From the NCBI GenBank assembly GCA_937895515.1, contig CALAYS010000038.1, positions 1 through 21,345 on the forward strand: a DNA stretch of 21,345 bases, read 5' to 3'. Positions 15,858 through 21,345 of this stretch are shown here, one piece after another. The DNA is from an uncultured bacterium. Lineage in GTDB: Bacteria; Patescibacteriota; Minisyncoccia; Phycocordibacterales; UBA9973. The position numbers and the translations under genes were made by a program. Numbering within the stretch: the first letter of the stretch is position 1; the number at the start of each line of letters is the position of its first letter. The notes below the pieces were generated by a model. It worked only from the letters and a program-made list of their open reading frames with translations, searched no databases and was not told the DNA's origin.

Positions 15858-16433
15858 ATGTTAGATTATAATGAAATTAAGAAAGGTAAGGTCATAATTT
15901 ACGAAGATGAGCCTTATGTAATACTAGATAACCACGTTGCGCGGACTCAGCAACGCAAGCCTCAAAACCAGGTTAAAATGCGTTCACTTATAAGTGGCCG
16001 TGGGGTTAATACTGTTTTCCATGCATCGGATACTGTAGAAGAGGCAGATATTATCAAGCGCCCAATTAAATTCCTTTATGCAAAGGGTAATGAATTTTGG
16101 TTTTGTGATATCAAAAACCCATCTGATCGATTCAAATTAGATGAATCTTTAGTTAGCGAAACTAAAAAATGGCTTAAAGATAATACCGAAGTTGAAGCTA
16201 TGATATTTGATTTTGATGATGAAGAGCGAACAATTGGGGTTAAACTACCAATTAAAATGGAATTCACTATCAAAGAAGCTCCACCTGCTATCAAAGGCAA
16301 CAGTGCTAACAGTGGTAACAAGCGCGTAACGTTGGAAAACGGAACCCAAGTTGAGGTACCACTATTCATCGAAGAAGGTGAAAAAGTCCGCATCAATACC
16401 GACACTGGTGAATATGTGGAGCGCGTCAACTAA
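15858..16433 (+). CDS. efp: Elongation factor P, divergent loop type
   Basis: 191 residues, the normal length, with three beta-barrel domains: KOW-like N-terminal domain (LDYNEIKKGKVIIYEDEPYVI), middle domain (FLYAKGNEFWFCDIKNPSDRF), and C-terminal OB domain ending in the family signature region (VTLENGTQVEVPLFIEEGEKVRINTDTGEYVERV). EF-P binds between the ribosomal P and E sites and relieves stalling at proline runs. The loop that normally reads K-P-G-K-G and carries the modified Lys34 or Arg32 is here HVARTQQRKPQNQVKMR, one residue longer and without PGKG. I associate this loop with Patescibacteria. It implies a different, or no, post-translational modification. No modification enzyme gene is nearby. 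Confidence 0.95.
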   Translation: MLDYNEIKKGKVIIYEDEPYVILDNHVARTQQRKPQNQVKMRSLISGRGVNTVFHASDTVEEADIIKRPIKFLYAKGNEFWFCDIKNPSDRFKLDESLVSETKKWLKDNTEVEAMIFDFDDEERTIGVKLPIKMEFTIKEAPPAIKGNSANSGNKRVTLENGTQVEVPLFIEEGEKVRINTDTGEYVERVN

Positions 16434-16497
16434 AGAAATATGCGCGAACATCCCGAATGAAATGAGGGGTAAGAGAGAGTAAATTAAAAATTTGAAA

Positions 16498-16524
16498 TAA
16501 AAAGCCACCTGCCTAAACAGGTGG
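16498..16524. terminator. Bidirectional terminator between efp and the 162-aa gene
   Basis: CCACCTG (16505-16511) and CAGGTGG (16518-16524) form a perfect 7-bp stem with a 6-base loop. On the minus strand it is followed by CTTTTTATTT, a good terminator for the dapD unit. On the plus strand TAGTTTGTTTT follows, which could end efp transcripts. Confidence 0.85.
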
Positions 16525-16547
16525 TAGTTTGTTTTAATTAGGAGGTC

Positions 16548-17036
16548 CTACTCTCCAAAAGTTGCGAGATATTCCGGTTCCTGCAATTGAATCAAAATTA
16601 CACTTTTGCAAACCCCATCAATTAAATCAGCAGGTGGAGCTTTTAGACACTCAACCGTAGGATAAAATACGACTATTATGTCTTTACCTTTTTTGATCCC
16701 GATTTCTCTCATGACATTTAAGCCATAATGACCCTTTTCGTTTTTCTTAAACCCCCGGAAGTATTTTTTCATAAATGTCTCTGAATCTTTGGCTCTTACG
16801 ATCATTTGGTAAATCACCCCATGGTTCTTTGTGTGGCCATTGAAATCAAAAACGGCGGCGGCAAAACCGAAATATTTTTGTATATTCACGGTTAAAGCTT
16901 TAACTGAAACAAAGTTTCCTTTTTGATCATAATATGCTTCACATACCACATATGCAAAAGGTTTTTCTCCGTCTCCCCAGAAAATTGGTACCCATTCTTT
17001 GAATTCTTCAGCAGTTTTAAAATTTCTTTGTATCAT
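16548..17036 (-). CDS. Conserved-looking protein of unknown function, 162 aa
   Basis: Not recognised. The 162-residue protein has no signal peptide or transmembrane segment and looks like a compact alpha/beta cytosolic fold: alternating strands (FAYVVCEAYYDQKG, FVSVKALTVNI, DIIVVFYPTVECL, SVILIQL) and short basic helices (ETFMKKYFRGFKKNEK). Two cysteines lie near 130 and 142. It lies 33 bases downstream of dapD on the same strand and ends at a strong terminator, so it is probably the second gene of a dapD message. Codon choice is less AT-rich than in the glycan operon and similar to dapD, suggesting that the two travel together. A partial SD-like signal is not visible; ATG at 17036 is the first start in frame. 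Confidence 0.65.
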   Translation of the reverse strand: MIQRNFKTAEEFKEWVPIFWGDGEKPFAYVVCEAYYDQKGNFVSVKALTVNIQKYFGFAAAVFDFNGHTKNHGVIYQMIVRAKDSETFMKKYFRGFKKNEKGHYGLNVMREIGIKKGKDIIVVFYPTVECLKAPPADLIDGVCKSVILIQLQEPEYLATFGE

Positions 17037-17069
17037 CAGTAAATATTTTAAGGTTAAAATTAAAGAAAA

Positions 17070-17924
17070 TTACACGGCCACATTATGTTCACGAAGGGCA
17101 TCATTGAGTGATGTTTTAAGATCAGTACTTTCTTTGCGTTGACCAATAATTAAAGCACATGGAACACCATATTCTCCGGCTGGAAATGATTTCATTTGGG
17201 TACCCGGTATCACAACACTGCGCTCAGGCACATAACCACGGTATTCTTTAGGCTCAGATTGGGTAACATCTATAATTTTTGTACTCATGGTAATGGTTAC
17301 ACCAGCTCCAATTACAGCTTCTTTGCCAACCCTTACACCTTCAACTATGATACTTCTCGAGCCAATAAAACAACCGTCTTCAATAATAACAGGAGCTGCT
17401 TGAATGGGTTCCAAAACTCCACCAATACCCACACCACCGCTCAGGTGAACATTCTTACCAATTTGGGCACAGCTACCAACAGTGGCCCAGGTATCAACCA
17501 TAGTACCGCTGTCAACATAGGCTCCAATATTCACATAACTGGGCATAAGAATGACTCCCGATGCAATGAAAGCTCCATGACGGGCAACTGCATGCGGAAC
17601 GGCGCGAACTCCTAACTCAGCATAACCGGTCTTAAGTGGTATTTTGTCACACCATTCAAGTGGTCCGGCACTCATTTTTTCAACCTTTTGAACCAGGAAA
17701 TACAGAATGACGGCTTTTTTTACCCAGTCATTTACTTTCCATTCCGAGTCTTCAATGGCTGATTGTAAAATAGGTTCCGCAACCCTGAGATCACCCTTAT
17801 CAAGGGCTTCAATAACTGTACGGATTACTTTCTGGTACAGATCATCTTTCAATAATTCTCTGTTTTCAAAAGCTTTTTCAACCATACTTTTGGCTTTGTT
17901 TAAGTCTAAAATTTCCTTTTTCAT
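17070..17924 (-). CDS. dapD: 2,3,4,5-tetrahydropyridine-2,6-dicarboxylate N-succinyltransferase (DapD)
   Basis: 284 residues, full length. The N-terminal helical domain covers 1-95. A left-handed beta-helix of hexapeptide repeats follows from about 100 to 210 (GAFIASGVILMPSYVNIGAY, then DSGTMVDTWATVGSCAQIGK and IGGVLEPIQAAPVIIEDGCF). The C-terminal cap includes GYVPERSVVIPGT and GEYGVPCALIIGQRKESTD. The DSGTMVDTWATVGS stretch is a DapD hallmark. It transfers succinyl from succinyl-CoA in the lysine/meso-diaminopimelate branch, supplying DAP for peptidoglycan or lysine. No other lysine gene is present in the window. Composition is less AT-rich than the surroundings, so acquisition by transfer is possible. 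It is probably cotranscribed with the 162-aa gene. Confidence 0.95.
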   Translation of the reverse strand: MKKEILDLNKAKSMVEKAFENRELLKDDLYQKVIRTVIEALDKGDLRVAEPILQSAIEDSEWKVNDWVKKAVILYFLVQKVEKMSAGPLEWCDKIPLKTGYAELGVRAVPHAVARHGAFIASGVILMPSYVNIGAYVDSGTMVDTWATVGSCAQIGKNVHLSGGVGIGGVLEPIQAAPVIIEDGCFIGSRSIIVEGVRVGKEAVIGAGVTITMSTKIIDVTQSEPKEYRGYVPERSVVIPGTQMKSFPAGEYGVPCALIIGQRKESTDLKTSLNDALREHNVAV

Positions 17925-17963
17925 TTTTTTTAATAAACTAAGTTGTTGTTAAATTTCCTATTT

Positions 17964-17992
17964 AAATTACTACTTAAAGAAGCCCTTGTCAA
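17964..17992 (-). promoter_or_regulatory. Possible dapD promoter
   Basis: TTGACA on the minus strand (plus 17987-17992) is a perfect -35. At 17 bases the -10 is a poor TAATTT (plus 17964-17969). The -35 overlaps that of the divergent promoter, so the two would compete. Confidence 0.35.
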
Positions 17993-18014
17993 ATTTATTT
18001 GCTAGTTTTATAAG
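17986..18014 (+). promoter_or_regulatory. Promoter and ribosome-binding site of the 73-aa gene
   Basis: TTGTCA (17986-17991), 17-base spacer, TATAAG (18009-18014), each 5 of 6 to consensus. The transcript should start near 18021, and AGGA about 7 bases before the ATG at 18038 is one of the few clear Shine-Dalgarno signals in the window. Confidence 0.65.
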
Positions 18015-18037
18015 TCTATGTTTAAATAGGAACAATT

Positions 18038-18259
18038 ATGAAAATTAAAAATATTGACCAATACGAAGGGCCTTCCCTTCTTGAGATATTAAAAACATGT
18101 ATCCGTGAACCTAAACTTCAGCAATATATTCCATGTGTTGATGCTGAAATTTTAAGACGTTTTAGCGCCTTTGATCATAACACTGAAATATTTTCAGGAT
18201 ATGGTGTGACCCCTAAGACAGACAAAACATTTGAAGATTTTAAAAAAGAATATCTTTAG
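18038..18259 (+). CDS. Small hypothetical protein, 73 aa
   Basis: A 73-residue protein of no recognised family. It is soluble and mostly helical by appearance (SLLEILKTCIREPKLQQYI, DAEILRRFSAF), then a Gly-containing turn and an acidic/basic tail (FEDFKKEYL). Two cysteines lie near 22 and 33. It is well supported as a real gene despite its size: a good sigma-70-type promoter, an AGGA ribosome-binding site at correct spacing, and a strong terminator 24 bases after its stop, so it forms a monocistronic unit. Confidence 0.7.
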   Translation: MKIKNIDQYEGPSLLEILKTCIREPKLQQYIPCVDAEILRRFSAFDHNTEIFSGYGVTPKTDKTFEDFKKEYL

Positions 18260-18282
18260 AGTTTTTAAGAAAACTACATTTT

Positions 18283-18309
18283 ATGCCGTTTAGATACGGC
18301 ATTTTTTTA
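18283..18309 (+). terminator. Rho-independent terminator of the 73-aa gene
   Basis: ATGCCGT (18283-18289) / ACGGCAT (18296-18302) perfect 7-bp stem, 6-base loop, then TTTTTT. Confidence 0.9.
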
Positions 18310-18318
18310 TGCTACAAT
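18310..18318 (+). promoter_or_regulatory. Extended -10 leaderless promoter of the dehydratase gene
   Basis: TGCTACAAT (-10 at 18313-18318, 5 of 6, with TG extension), six bases, then the ATG at 18325. It lies only a few bases past the preceding terminator. No -35 is evident. Confidence 0.65.
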
Positions 18319-18324
18319 TAGAAT

Positions 18325-18672
18325 ATGGAACAAAATTATGACCCAAATAATTTATCAGTTGGACATTGTGTGCCTTGTGAAGGTGGAACTTTGCCAATAG
18401 ATCCTGTAAGTGCGCAGGTTTTAATAAAAAATATTTCTAACTGGGTATTATCCCCTGACGCAAAAATAATATCTAAAGAATTTACTTTTGCCGACTTTAA
18501 AACAGCATTAGAATTTACTAACAAAATTGGCGCAATTGCCGAGACCGAAGGCCACCATCCCGATATTGAACTAGGCTGGGGCAAGGTTAAAATTAGTTTA
18601 TCTACTCATGCAATTGATGGACTTTCCGGAAATGATTTTATATTAGCCGCTAAAATAGATGAAATAAACTAA
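18325..18672 (+). CDS. Pterin-4a-carbinolamine dehydratase
   Basis: 115 residues, full length. Family signature: NWVLSPDAKIISKEFTFADF, then ETEGHHPDIELGWGKVKISL (residues 74-92), then STHAIDGLSGNDFILAAKID. His77, His78 and His95 match the catalytic histidine trio (two adjacent, the third 17 residues on). The CVPCEGG motif near 15-21 is common in bacterial members. It dehydrates 4a-hydroxytetrahydropterin. With no aromatic amino-acid hydroxylase or other pterin gene in the window, its substrate source is unclear; a folate or molybdopterin role has been proposed for such orphan copies. It converges on the next gene with only four bases between stops and no terminator hairpin. Confidence 0.93.
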   Translation: MEQNYDPNNLSVGHCVPCEGGTLPIDPVSAQVLIKNISNWVLSPDAKIISKEFTFADFKTALEFTNKIGAIAETEGHHPDIELGWGKVKISLSTHAIDGLSGNDFILAAKIDEIN

Positions 18673-18676
18673 GAAT

Positions 18677-19504
18677 TTAAATAAAAGAATCTTTTTTTTC
18701 TGCAAACAAAAAACCTTCTTCGTTTATTTTATCTCTATTTCTAGCAAATAAAATTAGACCAGCTTTTTTTGCAAATACTTCCACACCACCATCAACTCCT
18801 ATTATTTGGTCTTTTGAAATTTCTTCAAAATCAATAAATGGTTTGGATAATTTAAAACTATCTGTCTTTGTTAGATATAAATCACAAACTTTAATATAAG
18901 ATTGCTGATTAGTAGCCAAGTCATTTGTAATGTGACCCCTAGCTTTAAGAAAAGCAAAAATACTCTTAATAGCAGTTTGTGTTGATTCCGGATTACCTAA
19001 ATACCCACATTCTACACAAATCCCAATTTTACCAATACTATTCATATAATAATCCGTTCCTCCTGGCTCTACTTCATCAAAACCAGAAACAATTAAATCC
19101 ACAGGCAAATATTCTATAATTCCTTTGGCATTAGGTTCACAAATTATAAAAGGTTTACTAATAGGGTTAGAACTAGCATGTACATCCAAAAGAGCATCTG
19201 ATTGATCAAAATAAGTTTTTAAAAATTGAGCACGGTTATATTCATAGCTTTGTTTGTCAGCTTCCGATAAAAATTCATCATTTTTAAACATTCTATTTAA
19301 ATTTGCTTGTGTAAAACGCTGATTTAGTTTTATAGCTTCTGGGTTACCATAAGCAAAAAATACTTGTCCTTTTTCAATTTCAAGATTAGAAAGTATTTTT
19401 TCCAATGCTTCTATTCCACATTTTTCATTACCATGAACACCTACCAAAATTATACTTGTTAATCCTTTTTCTTTTCCATTCAATTCGATAATTTGTTCAA
19501 ACAT
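18677..19504 (-). CDS. Zinc carboxypeptidase-like deacylase (succinylglutamate desuccinylase/aspartoacylase family)
   Basis: 275 residues. M14-like fold with zinc ligands in VGVHGNEKCG (His24, Glu27) and LLDVHASSNP (His109). The substrate-binding NLNR motif is at 68-71, and the catalytic glutamate is in CVECGYLGNPES (Glu165). The C-terminal 75 residues are a beta-rich domain (DLYLTKTDSFKLSKPFIDFE, GVDGGVEVFAKKAGLILFA), as in aspartoacylase. It would remove an acyl group from an N-acyl amino acid or similar metabolite. The substrate cannot be set, as no arginine-succinyltransferase genes are near. It has its own leaderless promoter and stands alone on the minus strand. Confidence 0.85.
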   Translation of the reverse strand: MFEQIIELNGKEKGLTSIILVGVHGNEKCGIEALEKILSNLEIEKGQVFFAYGNPEAIKLNQRFTQANLNRMFKNDEFLSEADKQSYEYNRAQFLKTYFDQSDALLDVHASSNPISKPFIICEPNAKGIIEYLPVDLIVSGFDEVEPGGTDYYMNSIGKIGICVECGYLGNPESTQTAIKSIFAFLKARGHITNDLATNQQSYIKVCDLYLTKTDSFKLSKPFIDFEEISKDQIIGVDGGVEVFAKKAGLILFARNRDKINEEGFLFAEKKDSFI

Positions 19505-19510
19505 ACTATT

Positions 19511-19539
19511 ACTGTATTAGAATATAGATACCCCGTCAA
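19511..19539 (-). promoter_or_regulatory. Leaderless promoter of the deacylase gene
   Basis: On the minus strand TTGACG (plus 19534-19539), 17-base spacer, TACAGT (plus 19511-19516), six bases, ATG at 19504. The -35 is 5 of 6, the -10 is 4 of 6. Confidence 0.55.
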
Positions 19540-19560
19540 GCAAAGAAATATAAAATAAAC

Positions 19561-19590
19561 TTGCAATAAATTAATCATTATGATTATATA
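19561..19590 (+). promoter_or_regulatory. Possible promoter of a small RNA or leaderless small ORF
   Basis: TTGCAA (19561-19566), 18-base spacer, TATATA (19585-19590), placing initiation about at the ATG of 19596. Both elements are imperfect (4 of 6). Confidence 0.35.
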
Positions 19591-19595
19591 AATAT

Positions 19596-19673
19596 ATGGC
19601 TCACTTATTTACACAAAACCGTCGTCGAACAGACCTTTCCCTAAAGGCTGGTTTTGAGCGTTTGTGTATATAA
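19596..19673 (+). CDS. Possible 25-residue peptide, Arg-rich
   Basis: ATG at 19596 to TAA at 19671-19673 encodes MAHLFTQNRRRTDLSLKAGF followed by ERLCI. It would be leaderless from the promoter candidate just upstream, and a terminator follows. It resembles no peptide I know. The same bases form a good hairpin, so the unit may instead be a noncoding RNA; the ORF is short enough to be chance. Confidence 0.25.
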   Translation: MAHLFTQNRRRTDLSLKAGFERLCI

Positions 19674-19726
19674 TACTCCTCTCTAAATAATATGAACTTT
19701 TAAAAGCGGCCTCTCAGGGTCGCTTT
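19596..19726 (+). ncRNA. Candidate small structured RNA with its own terminator
   Basis: In an intergenic gap of about 290 bases, AAAACC (19615-19620) pairs with GGTTTT (19650-19655), outer ACAC (19611-19614) with GTGT (19664-19667) across a bulge, and CCTTT/AAAGG (19634-19647) makes an inner hairpin. A 9-bp terminator stem ends the unit. The block is richer in G+C than the surrounding AT-rich spacer. No match to 6S, SRP, RNase P or tmRNA core sequences was recognised. Confidence 0.4.
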
Positions 19727-19735
19727 GTTCTTTAT
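19703..19735 (+). terminator. Rho-independent terminator after the small RNA/ORF unit
   Basis: AAAGCGGCC (19703-19711) pairs with GGTCGCTTT (19718-19726), 9 bp with one G-T, 6-base loop, followed by GTTCTTTAT. The T-run is interrupted, but the stem is strong. No annotated plus-strand gene ends nearby other than the small unit. Confidence 0.7.
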
Positions 19736-19795
19736 ATAATTTAAAATACAACAAAAATAATAACTAAAAATATAAACAAATTAAATAATATACAT

Positions 19796-20155
19796 ATGAA
19801 AAGAATTAAAAAACCACTCGAAAAAGAAATCCGATTAATTGTTGCAAGGCTAATTATGAATCAACAAAAAGATTTATTTCTATCCCAACCTAATCGTACT
19901 CATCCTGAATCCACTGCATTAGAATATGCAGAAAAAACAGGTTTACAGTATGATGATTTGCTAAAGTATTACACCCATCCATGCCCTTTAAATAACGAAA
20001 AAGAAGGTGAAATCGCGTTTGAAATTCTTGCTTTTAAAATTAAAGAAAAGAACATTACACGAGACCAACTTTATCAACTACATTTTAATGTAGAAGGGCT
20101 TATATCAAACAAAACAATGAATAAATTTTGTGATTTATTTTTTACAAAACAATGA
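19796..20155 (+). CDS. Hypothetical protein, 119 aa
   Basis: A 119-residue soluble, largely helical protein; no family recognised. Basic N-terminus (KRIKKPLEKEIRLIVARLIM), then a central THPESTALEYAEKTGL segment and YYTHPCPLNNEKEGEIAFEI, where His and Cys cluster, and a C-terminal helix pair (NITRDQLYQLHFNVEG). An AATAAT hexamer six bases before the ATG hints at the same leaderless arrangement seen elsewhere, without a good -35. Its TGA overlaps the ATG of the next small gene, so the two are translationally coupled and probably work together. Confidence 0.65.
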   Translation: MKRIKKPLEKEIRLIVARLIMNQQKDLFLSQPNRTHPESTALEYAEKTGLQYDDLLKYYTHPCPLNNEKEGEIAFEILAFKIKEKNITRDQLYQLHFNVEGLISNKTMNKFCDLFFTKQ

Positions 20156-20316
20156 AAAAATTTACATTAAACTTAAAAGTAAGAATAGAGGATGGTAAAG
20201 AAATAGAAAAAGTCTGTATGGAACTGGAAAAACATTTTCCTAACCATAATTTCCATGCGATTAAAAAGCGAATTGTTCCAGATGGATACAAACCTAATCG
20301 AAACTATGGACCATAA
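20152..20316 (+). CDS. Small basic protein, 54 aa, coupled to the upstream gene
   Basis: ATG at 20152 overlaps the upstream TGA as ATGA. The 54-residue product begins MKKFTLNLKVRIEDGKEIEK and ends in a basic tail rich in Lys, Arg, Asn and Pro (KKRIVPDGYKPNRNYGP). The first 35 residues could form a beta-strand then a helix (KVCMELEKHFPNHNF). Support comes from the overlap, AT-rich third positions matching the neighbours, tandem TAA TAA stops, and a terminator 22 bases later. No family is recognised; size and charge would suit nucleic-acid or partner binding (inference). Confidence 0.65.
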   Translation: MKKFTLNLKVRIEDGKEIEKVCMELEKHFPNHNFHAIKKRIVPDGYKPNRNYGP

Positions 20317-20337
20317 TAAGTCCAAAATTAAACTTTT

Positions 20338-20362
20338 CCCCGTATTTATACGGGGATTTTTT
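20338..20362 (+). terminator. Rho-independent terminator of the 119-aa/54-aa pair
   Basis: CCCCGTA (20338-20344) / TACGGGG (20349-20355), 4-base loop, then ATTTTTT. It lies 3 bases short of the convergent M24 peptidase stop. The minus-strand side lacks a T-run. Confidence 0.9.
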
Positions 20363-20364
20363 AT

Positions 20365-21099
20365 TTAAAAAACTAATAAATCTTTTTTACTTTTAGTAAT
20401 TTGGATTGGTTTATCATCAGTGATTAAATACATATCTTCAATTCTTATACCCAAAGTATTCGGTATATAAATCCCCGGTTCACTGGTGACCACTTGGCCT
20501 GTTTTAAAAACTTGTCTTGATTTATAATAAATTTTTGGATTTTCATGGACTTTTTTTGAAATACCATGGCCTAGTGTATGTATAAAATACTGGTCCAATG
20601 TTTTACTTGGAGGTCGGACCTCCAAGTTAGAATTGGCTAAAAAGCCTCGTACATACGCGTCTGATGCAGATACTGGAAAACCGGCTTTAAAGTACTTTAT
20701 AGAGCCATTTTGGGCTCTTAGGACAGTATTGTATAGGTCAATCTCGGTCTTACTAGGTTTATCTATCCTTCGATTCTCAGGGTCTACGACATATACAGTT
20801 CTGGTCATATCACTACAATACCCATCCATCTTTACCCCAAAGTCTATAATTACAAAACCAGTTAATTTAGCATCAGTTGGAATTGGGTGAATATCATTAC
20901 CTGCTCTTTTGCCACTAGTAATAATTACAGGGAAAGATTCTACCCCGCCGGATTTATGGATTTCATTTTTAATAAAATTAGCCAGATCAAGCTCGGTTGT
21001 AAATACACCCTTCTTTAAACCATTACAAACTTTACTAAATATCTTGTCCCCCACCGCGGCACATTTTTTCATTATTTCAATACCATCAACTTTATTCAT
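20365..21099 (-). CDS. M24 family metallopeptidase (Xaa-Pro aminopeptidase-like catalytic domain)
   Basis: 244 residues with the pita-bread fold and all five metal ligands: Asp86 (IIDFGVKMDGY), Asp97 (CSDMTR), His178 (HTLGHGISKKVHENP), Glu207 (VVTSEPGIYIP) and Glu221 (GIRIEDMYLIT). The GHGI-x-x-x-VHE-x-P and SEPGIYIP motifs match aminopeptidase P/Xaa-Pro dipeptidase better than the methionine aminopeptidase GHGIG pattern. The usual N-terminal creatinase domain of about 120 residues is missing, so the enzyme is catalytic domain only. The start at 21099 is supported by the leaderless promoter placed six bases before it. It would trim N-terminal residues next to proline, or act as a general aminopeptidase in peptide recycling. 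Confidence 0.88.
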   Translation of the reverse strand: MNKVDGIEIMKKCAAVGDKIFSKVCNGLKKGVFTTELDLANFIKNEIHKSGGVESFPVIITSGKRAGNDIHPIPTDAKLTGFVIIDFGVKMDGYCSDMTRTVYVVDPENRRIDKPSKTEIDLYNTVLRAQNGSIKYFKAGFPVSASDAYVRGFLANSNLEVRPPSKTLDQYFIHTLGHGISKKVHENPKIYYKSRQVFKTGQVVTSEPGIYIPNTLGIRIEDMYLITDDKPIQITKSKKDLLVF

Positions 21100-21105
21100 A
21101 AATAT

Positions 21106-21114
21106 AATATAGCA
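21106..21114 (-). promoter_or_regulatory. Extended -10 leaderless promoter of the M24 peptidase gene
   Basis: On the minus strand TGCTATATT (-10 at plus 21106-21111 with TG extension), six bases, then ATG at 21099. No clear -35. Confidence 0.6.
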
Positions 21115-21216
21115 TAAAACTTATAATCTTAATCTAATGTTTGAATGAACTGTTTAAAAAATACTTCATGTAGAATAGCAAAACACAATGAAAAAATTAT
21201 ATGATAAAAAATATGT

Positions 21217-21345
21217 CTAGCTGATGCGTAGATGGTCAGCACCATAATCACAAAGGTCCTTTTTGCTTACAGGCTTCCTGATTGTGTCAACCTTTATCTG
21301 CTGGAGGGTGGAGATAAAGTATGATCGTATCAAAAAGAAGGCATC
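21217..21345 (-). CDS. Possible C-terminal fragment of a gene cut by the right edge
   Basis: The minus strand is open for 42 codons from the window edge to TAG at 21217-21219 (ending VSKKDLCDYGADHLRIS). Base composition is clearly less AT-rich than the intergenic DNA to its left. A plus-strand frame over 21248-21345 is also open and would give a hydrophobic segment (LLTGFLIVSTFICWRVEI). The stretch also contains an 8-bp hairpin, CTTTATCT/AGATAAAG around a 12-base loop (21292-21319). The sequence shown is too short to decide between a gene end on either strand and a structured RNA. Confidence 0.25.
   Translation of the reverse strand, partial: DAFFLIRSYFISTLQQIKVDTIRKPVSKKDLCDYGADHLRIS

Noticed and set aside
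17196..17615. 139-codon plus-strand frame opposite dapD
   Set aside because: It lies wholly inside a certain dapD gene, and its Asn/Thr/Ser-rich product resembles no protein family.
21188..21324. Short plus-strand frames at 21189 (10 codons) and 21232 (30 codons)
   Set aside because: Too short, no promoter or ribosome-binding site at a suitable distance, and no protein pattern.

Overview
The window looks like a piece of a Patescibacteria (Candidate Phyla Radiation, probably Parcubacteria-like) chromosome. It is AT-rich and tightly packed. It carries an elongation factor P whose loop is of the type I associate with that group, and a very large secreted protein with one peptidoglycan-binding domain followed by beta-sandwich repeats, a typical CPR S-layer candidate. 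Shine-Dalgarno sequences are mostly absent and several genes appear to have leaderless mRNAs. The phylum is inferred from gene content; no rRNA or tRNA is present to confirm it.

Region 1 (1-6753, minus strand): a glycan-assembly operon read right to left: a polytopic O-antigen ligase/polymerase-like protein, a membrane-anchored TPR protein, then GT2, GT4, GT2, GT9 and a GT4 cut by the left edge. Most junctions overlap by 4-11 bases. A strong terminator separates the operon from Region 2, and its own promoter lies directly after it.

Region 2 (6793-10784, minus strand): the 1120-residue putative S-layer protein, preceded by about 590 bases of noncoding DNA. A good extended -10 promoter lies at the far end. 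The predicted transcript begins exactly at the base of a hairpin and is followed by a chain of further perfect inverted repeats: either a long structured 5' leader or a separate structured RNA.

Region 3 (10820-11904): a minus-strand gene for a winged-helix protein, with five copies of TGTCCNNTA around its start (probable operator array), divergent from ftsK.

Region 4 (11905-16433, plus strand): a housekeeping block: ftsK, a small membrane-anchored Ig-like protein, recA, then efp. A 72-nt long-hairpin RNA candidate lies between recA and efp.

Region 5 (16498-21345): small units on both strands: dapD plus an unknown 162-aa gene (minus), a 73-aa orphan, pterin-4a-carbinolamine dehydratase, a zinc carboxypeptidase of the succinylglutamate desuccinylase/aspartoacylase family (minus), a possible small RNA/25-codon unit, a translationally coupled pair of unknown small proteins, an M24 aminopeptidase (minus), and at the right edge a possible gene fragment.

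A recurring theme is that five unrelated genes have a -10 hexamer, exactly six bases, then ATG, so transcription should begin on or next to the start codon.
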